Positions 43,520 to 52,228 of a DNA stretch of 64,000 nucleotides are shown here, one piece after another. How positions within the stretch are numbered: the stretch's first letter is position 1; each line of letters opens with the position of its first letter. Location of the stretch: positions 2,301,501 through 2,365,500 of the forward strand of contig NZ_CP083954.1 in NCBI RefSeq assembly GCF_006442975.2. The letters are read 5' to 3'. A model generated the notes under the pieces. It saw only the letters and a program-made list of their open reading frames with translations, did not search any database and had not been told where the DNA came from. The stretch comes from Mesorhizobium sp. B2-1-1 (lineage in GTDB: Bacteria > Pseudomonadota > Alphaproteobacteria > Rhizobiales > Rhizobiaceae). Made by a program: the position numbers and the translations under genes.

Positions 43520-43858
43520 ATGACATTCGTGGTCACCGACAATTGCATCAAATGCAAATACATGGACTGCGTGGAAGTCTGCCCGGTGGACTGCTTCTAC
43601 GAAGGCGAGAACATGCTCGTCATCCATCCCGATGAATGCATCGACTGCGGCGTCTGCGAGCCGGAATGCCCGGCGAAGGCCATTTTTCCCGATACCGAGC
43701 CTGGTCTCGACGATTGGCTCGCGCTGAACGCCGAGTATGCGTTTGTGTGGCCCAATATTGCGATCAAGCGCGATCCACCCGCCGACGCCAAGGCGTTCGA
43801 CGGCGAAGCGGACAAGCTCGCGAAATATTTTTCGCCGGAACCTGGGTCGGGTGACTGA
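43520..43858 (+). CDS. fdxA: Seven-iron ferredoxin FdxA
   Basis: A 112-residue ferredoxin with the [3Fe-4S] and [4Fe-4S] cysteine sets ([19 protein letters not shown] and [12 protein letters not shown]) and the C-terminal tail typical of the Azotobacter FdI/FdxA type ([14 protein letters not shown]). It carries low-potential electrons in the cytoplasm. It sits between a CBS-BON gene and a hydantoinase-A homolog in one tight operon. Confidence 0.92.
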   Translation: MTFVVTDNCIKCKYMDCVEVCPVDCFYEGENMLVIHPDECIDCGVCEPECPAKAIFPDTEPGLDDWLALNAEYAFVWPNIAIKRDPPADAKAFDGEADKLAKYFSPEPGSGD

Positions 43859-43863
43859 TCAAA

Positions 43864-45882
43864 ATGAACGCATGTGCGCACCAGCCGTCGCCACTTTATC
43901 TGGGCATTGACACTGGCGGCACGTACACCGATGCCGTGCTGTGGTCGGAATCCACAGGCATCGTGGCCAAGGCCAAGTCGCTGACCACGCGACACGATCT
44001 TGCCGAGGGCATCGCCGGCGCCGCAGACGCTGTTTTGTCCGAGGCAGTCATCGAGCCCAGCGCGATCAAGCTCGTCTCGATGTCGACCACGCTGGCCACC
44101 AACGCCCTCGTCGAAGGGCAGGGCGGGCGGGTCGCGCTGGTGATGATCGGCTTCACTGAAGCCGACCTTGCCCGGAACGGATTGTCAAAAGCCCTCGGCT
44201 CCGATCCCGTGATCTTTTGCCCGGGCGGACATGACGTCCACGGAGATCCGCGTGAGCTGGTGCTCGACGCTCTCGTGGCTGCGCTGCCGTTTCTAGCCGA
44301 CACAGTTTCAGGCGTCGCCGTGGCCTCCTATTTTGCCGTTCGCAATCCCGAACACGAAATCGCGGTACGTGACGTCATCCGCGAGCGCACCGGGCTCCCG
44401 GTGACCTGTTCGCATGAATTGTCGTCGAAACTCGGCGGCCCGCGTCGGGCGCTGACCACGCTTCTCAACGCCCGGTTGATCTCGATGATCGATCGCCTTG
44501 TCGACGCCACCGAGAGCTTTCTGGCAAGACGCGGGATCGTCGCTCCGCTCATGGTCGTGCGCGGCGACGGCGCGCTCATTACCGCAGAATTCGCCCGCGC
44601 TCGGCCAATCGAGACCATTCTGTCAGGACCAGCGGCAAGCCTGGTGGGGGCGCGGTACATGACCGGCATCGATGATGCGGTGGTGTCCGACATCGGCGGC
44701 ACCACCACCGACATCGCAGTTCTGGACGGCGGCCGCCTGCGGCTCGATCCGGAAGGCGCCACCGTCGGCGGAATGCGAACCATGGTGGAAGCCGTCGCCA
44801 TGCGCACCTTTGGCCTTGGTGGGGATTCGGAAGTTTCGCTTCATGAGCAGTCGTTGGCTTCGACGATCGTGCTCGGGCCCCGGCGGCTGGTACCGCTCGC
44901 GCTCGCCGCGGTGAAACATGGCGATGCCATATACCAAGGTCTCAAGCGGCAATTGCTCAGTCCCAACACCAGCCGGCTGGACGGCCGCTTCGCATTGCGC
45001 ACAGGTGTGCCCGAACGTCTAGCCGCAGGCCTGACGGTTACCGAGACGCGGCTCTATGCTGACATTTCGGCAATTCCCGCCGCGCTCGACCGGTTGCTCG
45101 TATCGACGTCACAGGTCGCGACGCTCAATCGCCTCGTCGCACGTGGCCTGGTGCATATCGTCGGCTTCACGCCATCCGATGCAGCCCATGTGCTCGGCCG
45201 GCAAGGGAACTGGGATCCTGTCGCGGCTCGACTGGGCGCCGAATTGTTCTCACGCAAGCGCGACGGCCAGGGGCATCGTGTCGCCAAAGGCGCAGAAGCG
45301 TTTTCCGAGATGGTTCTTGCCGCCGTCACCCGGCGTTCTGCCGAAGTAATTCTTGAATCGGTATTTGCCGAGGACGGGCTGGAGGGCGGCGTCTCCGTTG
45401 CCAACCCGCTGGTTCAGCGGGCGGTTGGCGGGCGAGGCGGCATGGCGCGGCTGTCGATCGCGCTCGACCGGCCGGTGATCGGCCTCGGGGCGTCGGCTTC
45501 GCTGCACTTTGCCGGGCTGCCGCAATTGATCGGCAATGAATGCAGCATTGCCGAACACGCCGATGTCGCAAATGCGTTGGGCGCCGTGGTTGGGCAGGTG
45601 CGAATGTCAGCGGAAGCGCGTGTCAGCCAACCGGAGATCGGGCTTTTCCGTCTCAATTCCGGCGAGCGGCTGGACGACTATGACACCGAGGACGAGGCGA
45701 TGGCCGCAGCCGAAGCCCACATTCGAGTCTTGGCGGCAGGTCTTGCCGAGCGCGCCGGGGCCGATCAGGCTCGGATCGAGATCGCACGCGACATAAGAGT
45801 TGCTACAATCGAAGGCGAGCGCAGTTTCGTGGAAGCCATCGTCGTCGCGACAGCCACCGGGCGGCCGCGAATCGCGTCGTGA
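43864..45882 (+). CDS. Hydantoinase A / oxoprolinase family protein
   Basis: A 672-residue HyuA-type protein with the ASKHA ATPase fold: N-terminal phosphate loop LGIDTGGTYTDAV and second motif VVSDIGGTTTDIAVLDGG. Family members are ATP-dependent hydantoinases, acetone or acetophenone carboxylase subunits and 5-oxoprolinases. The partner HyuB is not adjacent. It follows fdxA by five bases. The C-terminal 80 residues contain a distinct alpha/beta region (RPVIGLGASASLHFAGLPQL) usual in single-gene HyuA proteins. Confidence 0.82.
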   Translation: MNACAHQPSPLYLGIDTGGTYTDAVLWSESTGIVAKAKSLTTRHDLAEGIAGAADAVLSEAVIEPSAIKLVSMSTTLATNALVEGQGGRVALVMIGFTEADLARNGLSKALGSDPVIFCPGGHDVHGDPRELVLDALVAALPFLADTVSGVAVASYFAVRNPEHEIAVRDVIRERTGLPVTCSHELSSKLGGPRRALTTLLNARLISMIDRLVDATESFLARRGIVAPLMVVRGDGALITAEFARARPIETILSGPAASLVGARYMTGIDDAVVSDIGGTTTDIAVLDGGRLRLDPEGATVGGMRTMVEAVAMRTFGLGGDSEVSLHEQSLASTIVLGPRRLVPLALAAVKHGDAIYQGLKRQLLSPNTSRLDGRFALRTGVPERLAAGLTVTETRLYADISAIPAALDRLLVSTSQVATLNRLVARGLVHIVGFTPSDAAHVLGRQGNWDPVAARLGAELFSRKRDGQGHRVAKGAEAFSEMVLAAVTRRSAEVILESVFAEDGLEGGVSVANPLVQRAVGGRGGMARLSIALDRPVIGLGASASLHFAGLPQLIGNECSIAEHADVANALGAVVGQVRMSAEARVSQPEIGLFRLNSGERLDDYDTEDEAMAAAEAHIRVLAAGLAERAGADQARIEIARDIRVATIEGERSFVEAIVVATATGRPRIAS

Positions 45883-45965
45883 CATGCACGCGTTGTTGTG
45901 AGTGAAGCGTTGTCGGGTGACAATGCTCTGACAGTATTTTTTCCTGAGGCGGCGATCGCCTCGTC

Positions 45966-46197
45966 GAGATCGCGACCTTGCCAATGTTCGTCCGCAGCCG
46001 TCCGTTCCGCACCTGCTGGACGATCTCGCTCAACTGGCCACGACCGGACTCGACGACGAAATCGACCGCCAACCCATCCGCGGGCTGCGCCTCGGCTGGT
46101 CCGACGACGGTCACCAGCATACCTCGCCCCGGATCAGGGCTGCAGACCGCTTCTGGATGTCGCCACCGATGACGTCGAACACCAGATCGATGCTGCC
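45966..46197 (-). pseudogene. Zinc-type quinone oxidoreductase remnant
   Basis: The minus strand reads IDLVFDVIGGDIQKRSAALI, then after a frameshift near 46121 MLVTVVGPAEAQPADGLAVD, FFVVE-like FVVESGRGQLSEIV and GRLRTNIGKV. These are consecutive parts of the C-terminal half of NADPH:quinone oxidoreductases (MDR superfamily). The N-terminal two thirds and the very end are missing, and the frame is broken. It fills most of the 420-base gap between the hydantoinase and reductase genes. Confidence 0.7.
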
Positions 46198-46302
46198 TAT
46201 GTCTTATCTCTCACGCGAATTGGTCATCGGTTCGGTGCCTTCCACGACAATATCGGTATTGAATTGCTTTGTGATTTGCACGGCCGCGGTGTGCGCCTGC
46301 AG

Positions 46303-47361
46303 TTACAAGTCTATCGACACCGCTCCCATGGGATGTGTGCAGCAGGCGAGCACATATCCGGCGTCCTTCTCCTGTGCGCTGAGTCCGCCGAAATCAGCCA
46401 TTTCCACGTCGCCGCTGACCTTCAGCACACGACAGGTCCCACAAATCCCTTGCTGGCAAGCGCTTGGCAGGTACAGACCAACGCTCCGAGCGATTTCGAG
46501 CAGGGTCTGTGTCGAACGGCATTGGTGGGTGACACCTGTGCGAGCAAAACGCACGGAAGCGGCCTGGGCTGTTTGCAACACCGGTGCAGGCTTCAGCAGG
46601 CCGCCAAAGCTCTCCTCATGATACCGACCAGGATCCAAGCCGATGCTGTTGAGGGCGTTCCGGACTGCGTTCATGTAAGGCTCGGGCCCACAGGCATAAA
46701 CGGTGCGCTCCCTAATGTCGGGAGCAAACTTCAGCAACATGGACTCACCAACCAATCCAGTTGGACCGGCCCAATTATGCACAGCTTCGGCGCAGACGAC
46801 ATGGACGTGAAAATTGCGATGGTCCCGTGCCAGGTTGTCAAGCTCGTCACCGAAGATGATGTCCTTCGGCGAGCGTGCGCTATGAATGAAGCAGACATCC
46901 TTGTCGGAGCCACTGTCGGCGAGCGTGCGCAGCATCGACATCACCGGTGTTATGCCGCTGCCGCCGGAGAGGAAAAGCGGCCGGTCGCTCCGCAGGTCAT
47001 CCCAGTTGAAGCTGCCGGACGGGCCGTCGATCTCTATTTCGCTTCCCTGTTCGAGATTGTCATGCAGCCAATTGGAAGCGAGGCCGCCGGGGACGCGCTT
47101 GACGGTTATCCTGAGGTCTCCCACCCGGGTTGGCGGCGAAGAGATCGAGTAAGTCCGGACGGCCGGAGCGCCGTCGATCACGAGGTTCAGAGTGATAAAC
47201 TGCCCGGCTTTGAACTGGCCGGCCTGCCCGCGCTTTGGACAAAAGACGAAGGTCTTCACGTCGTGCGTCTCCTGAACGATGCCGCGACAGATCAGCGTGT
47301 GACGTCCGCTGACGCGGTCGGATCGGCAGGAGGGAGCGAAAGAAACGAGGGCGTTCATCAT
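46303..47361 (-). CDS. Ferredoxin-NAD(P)H reductase of GbcB/hybrid-cluster type
   Basis: A 352-residue flavoprotein reductase: FAD-binding barrel (about 20-120, VRTYSISSPPTRVGDLRITV), NAD-binding domain (about 125-235, LFLSGGSGITPVMSMLRTLA and VYACGPEPYMNAVRNAL) and a C-terminal plant-type [2Fe-2S] ferredoxin (CQQGICGTCRVLKVSG, with a last cysteine in ACCTHP). This is the domain order of oxygenase reductases such as glycine betaine monooxygenase GbcB and stachydrine demethylase reductase. No oxygenase large subunit is in the window. It may also serve the Rieske ferredoxin at 49524. Confidence 0.84.
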   Translation of the reverse strand: MMNALVSFAPSCRSDRVSGRHTLICRGIVQETHDVKTFVFCPKRGQAGQFKAGQFITLNLVIDGAPAVRTYSISSPPTRVGDLRITVKRVPGGLASNWLHDNLEQGSEIEIDGPSGSFNWDDLRSDRPLFLSGGSGITPVMSMLRTLADSGSDKDVCFIHSARSPKDIIFGDELDNLARDHRNFHVHVVCAEAVHNWAGPTGLVGESMLLKFAPDIRERTVYACGPEPYMNAVRNALNSIGLDPGRYHEESFGGLLKPAPVLQTAQAASVRFARTGVTHQCRSTQTLLEIARSVGLYLPSACQQGICGTCRVLKVSGDVEMADFGGLSAQEKDAGYVLACCTHPMGAVSIDL

Positions 47362-47447
47362 CTGGCTCCCATTAAGGGGCCAAGAATGCCAGCAGGCCTA
47401 CGTTCGATACAGGAGGAACCTCAAACATCTATGATCGACAATATCGA

Positions 47448-48305
47448 TCAACCTTCCAGCGACATGACCGCAAGATGAAGCGCGCGAATGCCTTTCTTTA
47501 TGATTGGCTCATGCCGGCGTCGCGCGAGAATTGCGGTGTAGACGGGCTGATGCAGAGTTGGAGCACCTTCCACAATGTGGGAGGGTTGCTCGGCGGCGAA
47601 GCGACGCGCATCGTCGGCGCGCATGTAGCAGGTGCCGCCTGCGCGCCTCAGCATATTGTCGGCCAGCGTTTCGGAGCCCATCGAAAGCCGGCACGCAGTC
47701 AGATTTGGCAACGCCTCGGCATGAGCCTTCTCGAGCGCAACGGTGTAACCCGGCCGGATGTAATTGTCCGGGCTTACATCGCTAAGCCGGCGTGCCTTGG
47801 TCGAGACCATTGTATATTCCTCGACCATCAGTTGGTCATATGTGATCTCGGGCAGGTAGCGTGGAGCATAAACAACAGCAATATCGAGGTTTCCCAGGCT
47901 CAGATCAGATATCATCTGCGGCGAGTAGTCGGATTCGACATGGATCGAGGACCGCGGCAAGACTTGCAGCAGCATTTCCAACCAACCAGGCAGGATCGAG
48001 CGGGTCATTCCAACCTGGGCAGCGACCCGAAGGCTGCCTTCGAATCTGTTAAAGGCGCGCACGTCGTGACGGGCCTGGGACCAGGTCGACAGCATTGACC
48101 GCGCGTAAACCTCAAACCGCCGCCCTGCCGCGGTCGGCTCGGCACCGGCGCGGCCGCGATGGAAGAGTTCGGACCCCACGGCGGCCTCCAGGTTCTTGAC
48201 ACGGGTGCTGACCGTCGATTGCGTCAGTCCGAGGCGCTCCGCCGACCGGTTGAAGTTTCGCGATTCAATGATGTCGAGAAACGTTTCTATTTGTTCCAAC
48301 TGCAT
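47448..48305 (-). CDS. LysR family transcriptional regulator
   Basis: A 285-residue LysR-type protein; helix-turn-helix NRSAERLGLTQSTVSTRVKNLE, effector domain with SLGNLDIAVVYAPRYLPEIT. It is upstream of and on the same strand as the reductase gene, and divergent from the amidohydrolase at 48432, so it probably regulates these catabolic genes. A palindrome at 48330-48349 lies between the divergent starts. Paralogous to the LysR at 38374. Confidence 0.87.
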   Translation of the reverse strand: MQLEQIETFLDIIESRNFNRSAERLGLTQSTVSTRVKNLEAAVGSELFHRGRAGAEPTAAGRRFEVYARSMLSTWSQARHDVRAFNRFEGSLRVAAQVGMTRSILPGWLEMLLQVLPRSSIHVESDYSPQMISDLSLGNLDIAVVYAPRYLPEITYDQLMVEEYTMVSTKARRLSDVSPDNYIRPGYTVALEKAHAEALPNLTACRLSMGSETLADNMLRRAGGTCYMRADDARRFAAEQPSHIVEGAPTLHQPVYTAILARRRHEPIIKKGIRALHLAVMSLEG

Positions 48306-48329
48306 AGGCGAGCCATCGATTTTTGCGAT

Positions 48330-48349
48330 CGTATCTAGCTGTTCATACG
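48330..48349. promoter_or_regulatory. Candidate LysR box
   Basis: CGTAT and ATACG form a perfect inverted repeat with ten bases between (T-N11-A geometry of LysR boxes at the inner T and A). GATC is repeated on both outer sides. It lies 24 bases before the LysR start and about 80 bases before the divergent amidohydrolase start. Confidence 0.5.
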
Positions 48350-48431
48350 CTTGATCCGTGCACTATCAAAGCGGAAGTTCGGTGCAGAAGCCACGGCGTC
48401 AGTGACGGCCGCATCAAAGGAAGAGGGAAAA

Positions 48432-49514
48432 ATGTTCATAGTCGATTGCGATTGCCACAACTATTGGTCCAACGCGACGGTGCTGGAGCCCTACCTGTCC
48501 GGTGTCTGGAAAGACATGTTCATCGAGGGCGAGAAGACCGGCCCGGTCGGCGCTTTTCCGCACGGCCATCGCCCCTGGTTTCATCCGCAGGATTTCTCCC
48601 GCAAGGATGTGCGACCGAAGGTGGAGGCGGACAACTACCTGATCATGAAGGAGAAGCACCTCGATAAATACAATGTCGGAGTGGCAATCCTAACTGGCGA
48701 CGAGCCCATCGAAGCGTCGACACTGGCAAATCCCTATTACGCTAGCGCGCTGGTAAGCGCCTACAACGACTACCAGATCAATGAATGGCTGCCGAAAGAC
48801 AGCCGCTTCATGGGCTCCATCATCATCGCACCGCAAGACCCGCGCCTTGCGGCGGCGGAGATCCGGCGCCTCGGCGCGCATCCCCGGATGGCGCAAGTTC
48901 TGGCCTCCCAAGGCTCTGTGCGGCCGTATGGCGACCCGTTCTATCACCCGATCTTCGAGGCCTGTGCCGAGGTCAGTTTGCCGTTCGCCATACATCTTGG
49001 TGGACATGGCGGCATCAACTGGAACGCTGTCGCGCCAGCGCCCACCACTTTCTTCTGGGAGACCCATGCGATCCTGCACATGTCGGCCATGTCGCATGTG
49101 GCAAGCATGATTGCCCATGGCGTTTTTGAGAAATGGCCGGACCTCTACTTCGTGATCATCGAGTGCGGCGTCGCCTGGGTCCCGTCGGTCCTGTGGCGCC
49201 TGGATGCCGACTACAAAGCACTGCGAAAAGAGACGCCATGGCTGAAAATGCTGCCGTCGGAATATTGCCGGCGTAACATACGTTTCTCCACCCAACCGCT
49301 GGAGCAGCCTTCGAATGTCAACCACCTCTGGGCGATCCTGGAGGCCATGGACGGGGAGCACACGCTGCTGTTTGCGTCCGACTACCCCCATTGGGACTAC
49401 GATGACGTCAACACTTTGCACATCCCGCCGGAATGGCGCCGCAAGGTGCTCGGCCAGAATGCGCTAGACGTTTACAAGCGCATTCCCCGCCCGCAAGCCG
49501 CTGCTGCAGCGTGA
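48432..49514 (+). CDS. ACMSD-like amidohydrolase
   Basis: A 360-residue metal-dependent amidohydrolase of the ACMSD/gamma-resorcylate decarboxylase branch (Amidohydro_2). It begins with VDCDCHNYW (metal-binding strand), has FAIHLGGHGG and CGVAWVPSVLWRLDADYKAL in the middle and the family's signature end LFASDYPHWDYDDV (metal Asp). Members are decarboxylases or hydrolases of aromatic or cyclic acids. It is followed after 9 bases by a Rieske ferredoxin gene. Start at ATG 48432 has AGAGGGA upstream; the earlier frame is not conserved-looking. Confidence 0.83.
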   Translation: MFIVDCDCHNYWSNATVLEPYLSGVWKDMFIEGEKTGPVGAFPHGHRPWFHPQDFSRKDVRPKVEADNYLIMKEKHLDKYNVGVAILTGDEPIEASTLANPYYASALVSAYNDYQINEWLPKDSRFMGSIIIAPQDPRLAAAEIRRLGAHPRMAQVLASQGSVRPYGDPFYHPIFEACAEVSLPFAIHLGGHGGINWNAVAPAPTTFFWETHAILHMSAMSHVASMIAHGVFEKWPDLYFVIIECGVAWVPSVLWRLDADYKALRKETPWLKMLPSEYCRRNIRFSTQPLEQPSNVNHLWAILEAMDGEHTLLFASDYPHWDYDDVNTLHIPPEWRRKVLGQNALDVYKRIPRPQAAAAA

Positions 49515-49523
49515 CGACCTGAC

Positions 49524-49877
49524 ATGGCTGAGAAGACGTATATTTGTCGCGCCGACGAGATCCAGGTCGGAACGCCGTTCATCGCCAAGGTGCGCAGCCT
49601 GTCGATCGGCGTGTTCCGGATCGGCGATAGTTTCCATGCGCTGCTGAATGTATGCCCGCATCGAGGGGCCCCCCTTTGTGAGGGACCGCAATGCGGAACG
49701 ACTGCTCCCGTCGAGCGAGCCGAATTCATCTATCACCGTGAGAATGAAATCGTTCGCTGTGCCTGGCACGGGTGGGAATTCGACATCAGGTCGGGCGCAG
49801 CATTGGTCAACCCGTCCGTTCGCGCGAGGACGTTCCCAGTCTCCGTCGAGGCAGGGAGCATATACGTGACGGCCTGA
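49524..49877 (+). CDS. Rieske [2Fe-2S] ferredoxin
   Basis: A 117-residue single-domain Rieske protein with ligand pairs in NVCPHRGAPLCEG and RCAWHGWEFD. This resembles oxygenase ferredoxins or the N-terminal Rieske part of aromatic oxygenases, but no catalytic domain is attached. Likely electron partner of the reductase at 46303, passing electrons to an oxygenase encoded elsewhere, or an accessory of the adjacent amidohydrolase pathway. Confidence 0.85.
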   Translation: MAEKTYICRADEIQVGTPFIAKVRSLSIGVFRIGDSFHALLNVCPHRGAPLCEGPQCGTTAPVERAEFIYHRENEIVRCAWHGWEFDIRSGAALVNPSVRARTFPVSVEAGSIYVTA

Positions 49878-50045
49878 GCATGGAGACACCCTCTGCCTAC
49901 AGAGCGGGTATCGGAATCTCAACCACCGCCTTATGCGCTTCATCGTTTTTGCTAATGCGGCACAATTTGGGATGGATTGCCTGCACGTTTCGCTAACTTG
50001 ACCAATAAGCTGAGAAAAATCAGCGCAACTCAACTGGGGAACGAT

Positions 50046-51011
50046 ATGAAAAACCGACTTCTTGCACCATCTCTCGGCGTTCTATTGTTGGCGCCGGTAT
50101 CGTCGGCGTTCGGTGCAGACGTGACTATGCCGGATCCAAACTATGCTACCGCAACGGCGGTCATGAACGTCATCAAGAACGCGGCCGAACAGGAGCTTGG
50201 GCTCGACGTTTCCACCGTCACCACCACCGCAGTCCCAGTCATTTGGGAAGCCATGGATCGCAACAAAGGGGAGGTCGACATCTGGCCAGATGTCTGGCTG
50301 CCGAACCAGCAGGGCCTGGTAGACAAATATGTCAAAAGCGCCGGCACGGTGAAACTCGCGCAGAACGGCTACGAAGCCAAGCAAGGCTACTGCGTCACCC
50401 AGGTCACGATCGACAAATATGGCATCAAGGATGTCGCGGATCTCACCAATCCGGACAACGCCAAGATCTTCGACACCAATGGCGACGGCAAGGGCGAAAT
50501 CTGGATCGGCGCGTCAGGCTGGCAGTCGACAAACATCGAAAAGGTGCGGGCCCGCGACTATGGATTCGCCGATTTCTTCGATCTCCAGGTGACCGACGAA
50601 GCGGTGGCCGCGGCATCGCTCGACCGGGCCGCGAAGGCAGACAAGCCATGGGTCGGCTACTGCTACGGCCCACACCAGAATTTCGCCCGCTACAAGCTTG
50701 CCTTTCTCACCGAACCGAAACACGACCCAGCCAAGTTCATGATGCTGCAACCGAGCGAGGATCCTCAATGGTTCGAAAAATCGAAAGTGTCGTCGGCATA
50801 TGCTGACACCACCGTGCACATCGCCTATGCTGGTTCGCTGGCCCAGCGGCAACCGGAACTGACCGCCGCCCTGGATCGGATTACTTTCAATCCGGACGAC
50901 ATCAGCAAATGGGCCTATGCAATCATCGTCGACAAGAAGCCGGCAGGCGATGTGGCGAAGGAATGGATCAAAGCCCACCCCGACGACGTGGCGAAGTGGT
51001 TCGGTCATTGA
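50046..51011 (+). CDS. proX: Glycine betaine-type ABC binding protein (ProX/OpuAC)
   Basis: A 321-residue periplasmic binding protein of the OpuAC family. A signal peptide spans about residues 1-24 (cleavage SAFGA). The mature protein has aromatic residues in places expected for a quaternary-amine cage (IWEAMDRNKGEVDIWPDVWL, YCYGPH, DPQWFEKSK). Ligands of the family are glycine betaine, proline betaine, choline or carnitine. Preceded by a GGGGAACG ribosome binding site. First gene of the proXVW set; the nearby demethylation genes suggest uptake for catabolism, not only osmoprotection. Confidence 0.86.
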   Translation: MKNRLLAPSLGVLLLAPVSSAFGADVTMPDPNYATATAVMNVIKNAAEQELGLDVSTVTTTAVPVIWEAMDRNKGEVDIWPDVWLPNQQGLVDKYVKSAGTVKLAQNGYEAKQGYCVTQVTIDKYGIKDVADLTNPDNAKIFDTNGDGKGEIWIGASGWQSTNIEKVRARDYGFADFFDLQVTDEAVAAASLDRAAKADKPWVGYCYGPHQNFARYKLAFLTEPKHDPAKFMMLQPSEDPQWFEKSKVSSAYADTTVHIAYAGSLAQRQPELTAALDRITFNPDDISKWAYAIIVDKKPAGDVAKEWIKAHPDDVAKWFGH

Positions 51012-51097
51012 AGGCCAGGGCCGGCATTGCAGGCTCTGAACCGGCCTGCACTGTTGCCCGGCCGCTCAAATCCGTGATCGGACGGGAGCGGTAGACG

Positions 51098-52228
51098 GTG
51101 GACACCGCACCGATCATTGCGCCGGGAGGACCCGGCCTGGCGGACCGCGGAGACGCGGCAAGCCACGGTGCCGCCATCATTTTGAAGGGCGTCTGGAAAA
51201 TCTTTGGCGCCCGCGCGCCAGTGGCGATGATGGCGATTTTGCGCGACCGCCTGGACAAGGACGAAGTGGCCAGGCGCTTCGGATGTGTCGTGGGCGTCGC
51301 CAACGTCAACATTTCGGTTCGGCCGGGTGAAATCTTCTGCGTCATGGGCCTGTCGGGCAGTGGCAAATCGACATTGATCCGCCATATAAACCGCCTGCTC
51401 GAGCCGTCCGCCGGCGAGATTTTCGTCGACGGTGAAAACGTCATGGCCAAGTCGCCCGCTGAGTTGAGGGCATTGCGGTCTCGCAGGATCGCCATGGTGT
51501 TCCAGAGCTTCGGTCTGCTTCCGCATCGCACCGTACGCGACAACGTCGCGCTCCCGCTGGAGATCCAAGCCGCGACCAAGCAGCGGAGATTTGACGCGGC
51601 CGAGGCGGCACTTGCCAAGGTGAACCTGTCGGGCTGGGGGGATCGCTACTGCCATGAGCTCTCAGGCGGCATGCAGCAGCGCGTCGGCCTCGCCCGCGCT
51701 TTGGCTGCCGATCCAGCGATCCTGCTCATGGACGAGCCATTCAGCGCGCTCGATCCCTTGATAAGGCGGCAACTTCAAGACGAGTTCCTGGCCCTCTCGC
51801 GCTCGATGGGAAAGACAGTGATCTTCATCACCCATGACCTCGACGAGGCGATCCGGATCGGCGATCGCATCGCGATCATGAAAGATGGCGTCATCGTCCA
51901 GACCGACACGCCCGAGGAGATCGTCACATCTCCGAAGCACGACTATGTCGCGAAATTCGTCGCCGACATCTCGCGCCTGAAGGTGATCACCGCCGGGCGC
52001 ATCATGGAGTCGGTCGAGAGTTTCAAGAGCCGGTCTCATCCGGAATTGGACGTCGAGCGGTTGCGCAGGGTGGATTCTCGAGAATCCCTGGCCGAACTCG
52101 TCGAACTCGCGGCACGGGATGCCGCACCGCTTGCTGTGACAGATCCCGGTGGGTCTGTCGTCGGCATCGTCGACAGGCAGATACTGCTCGACGGTCTGCG
52201 AAAGGGCGAAATCCGTGAACGCCCATGA
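51098..52228 (+). CDS. proV: Glycine betaine-type ABC transporter ATPase (ProV)
   Basis: A 376-residue ATPase: Walker A GLSGSGKST, signature LSGGMQQRVGLARAL and Walker B ILLMDEPFSALDPL. The N-terminal extension before the core (IFGARAPVAMMAILRD) and the C-terminal CBS-like tail (about 275-376) are typical of ProV. Start is a GTG at 51098. The end overlaps the permease start. Confidence 0.88.
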   Translation: MDTAPIIAPGGPGLADRGDAASHGAAIILKGVWKIFGARAPVAMMAILRDRLDKDEVARRFGCVVGVANVNISVRPGEIFCVMGLSGSGKSTLIRHINRLLEPSAGEIFVDGENVMAKSPAELRALRSRRIAMVFQSFGLLPHRTVRDNVALPLEIQAATKQRRFDAAEAALAKVNLSGWGDRYCHELSGGMQQRVGLARALAADPAILLMDEPFSALDPLIRRQLQDEFLALSRSMGKTVIFITHDLDEAIRIGDRIAIMKDGVIVQTDTPEEIVTSPKHDYVAKFVADISRLKVITAGRIMESVESFKSRSHPELDVERLRRVDSRESLAELVELAARDAAPLAVTDPGGSVVGIVDRQILLDGLRKGEIRERP

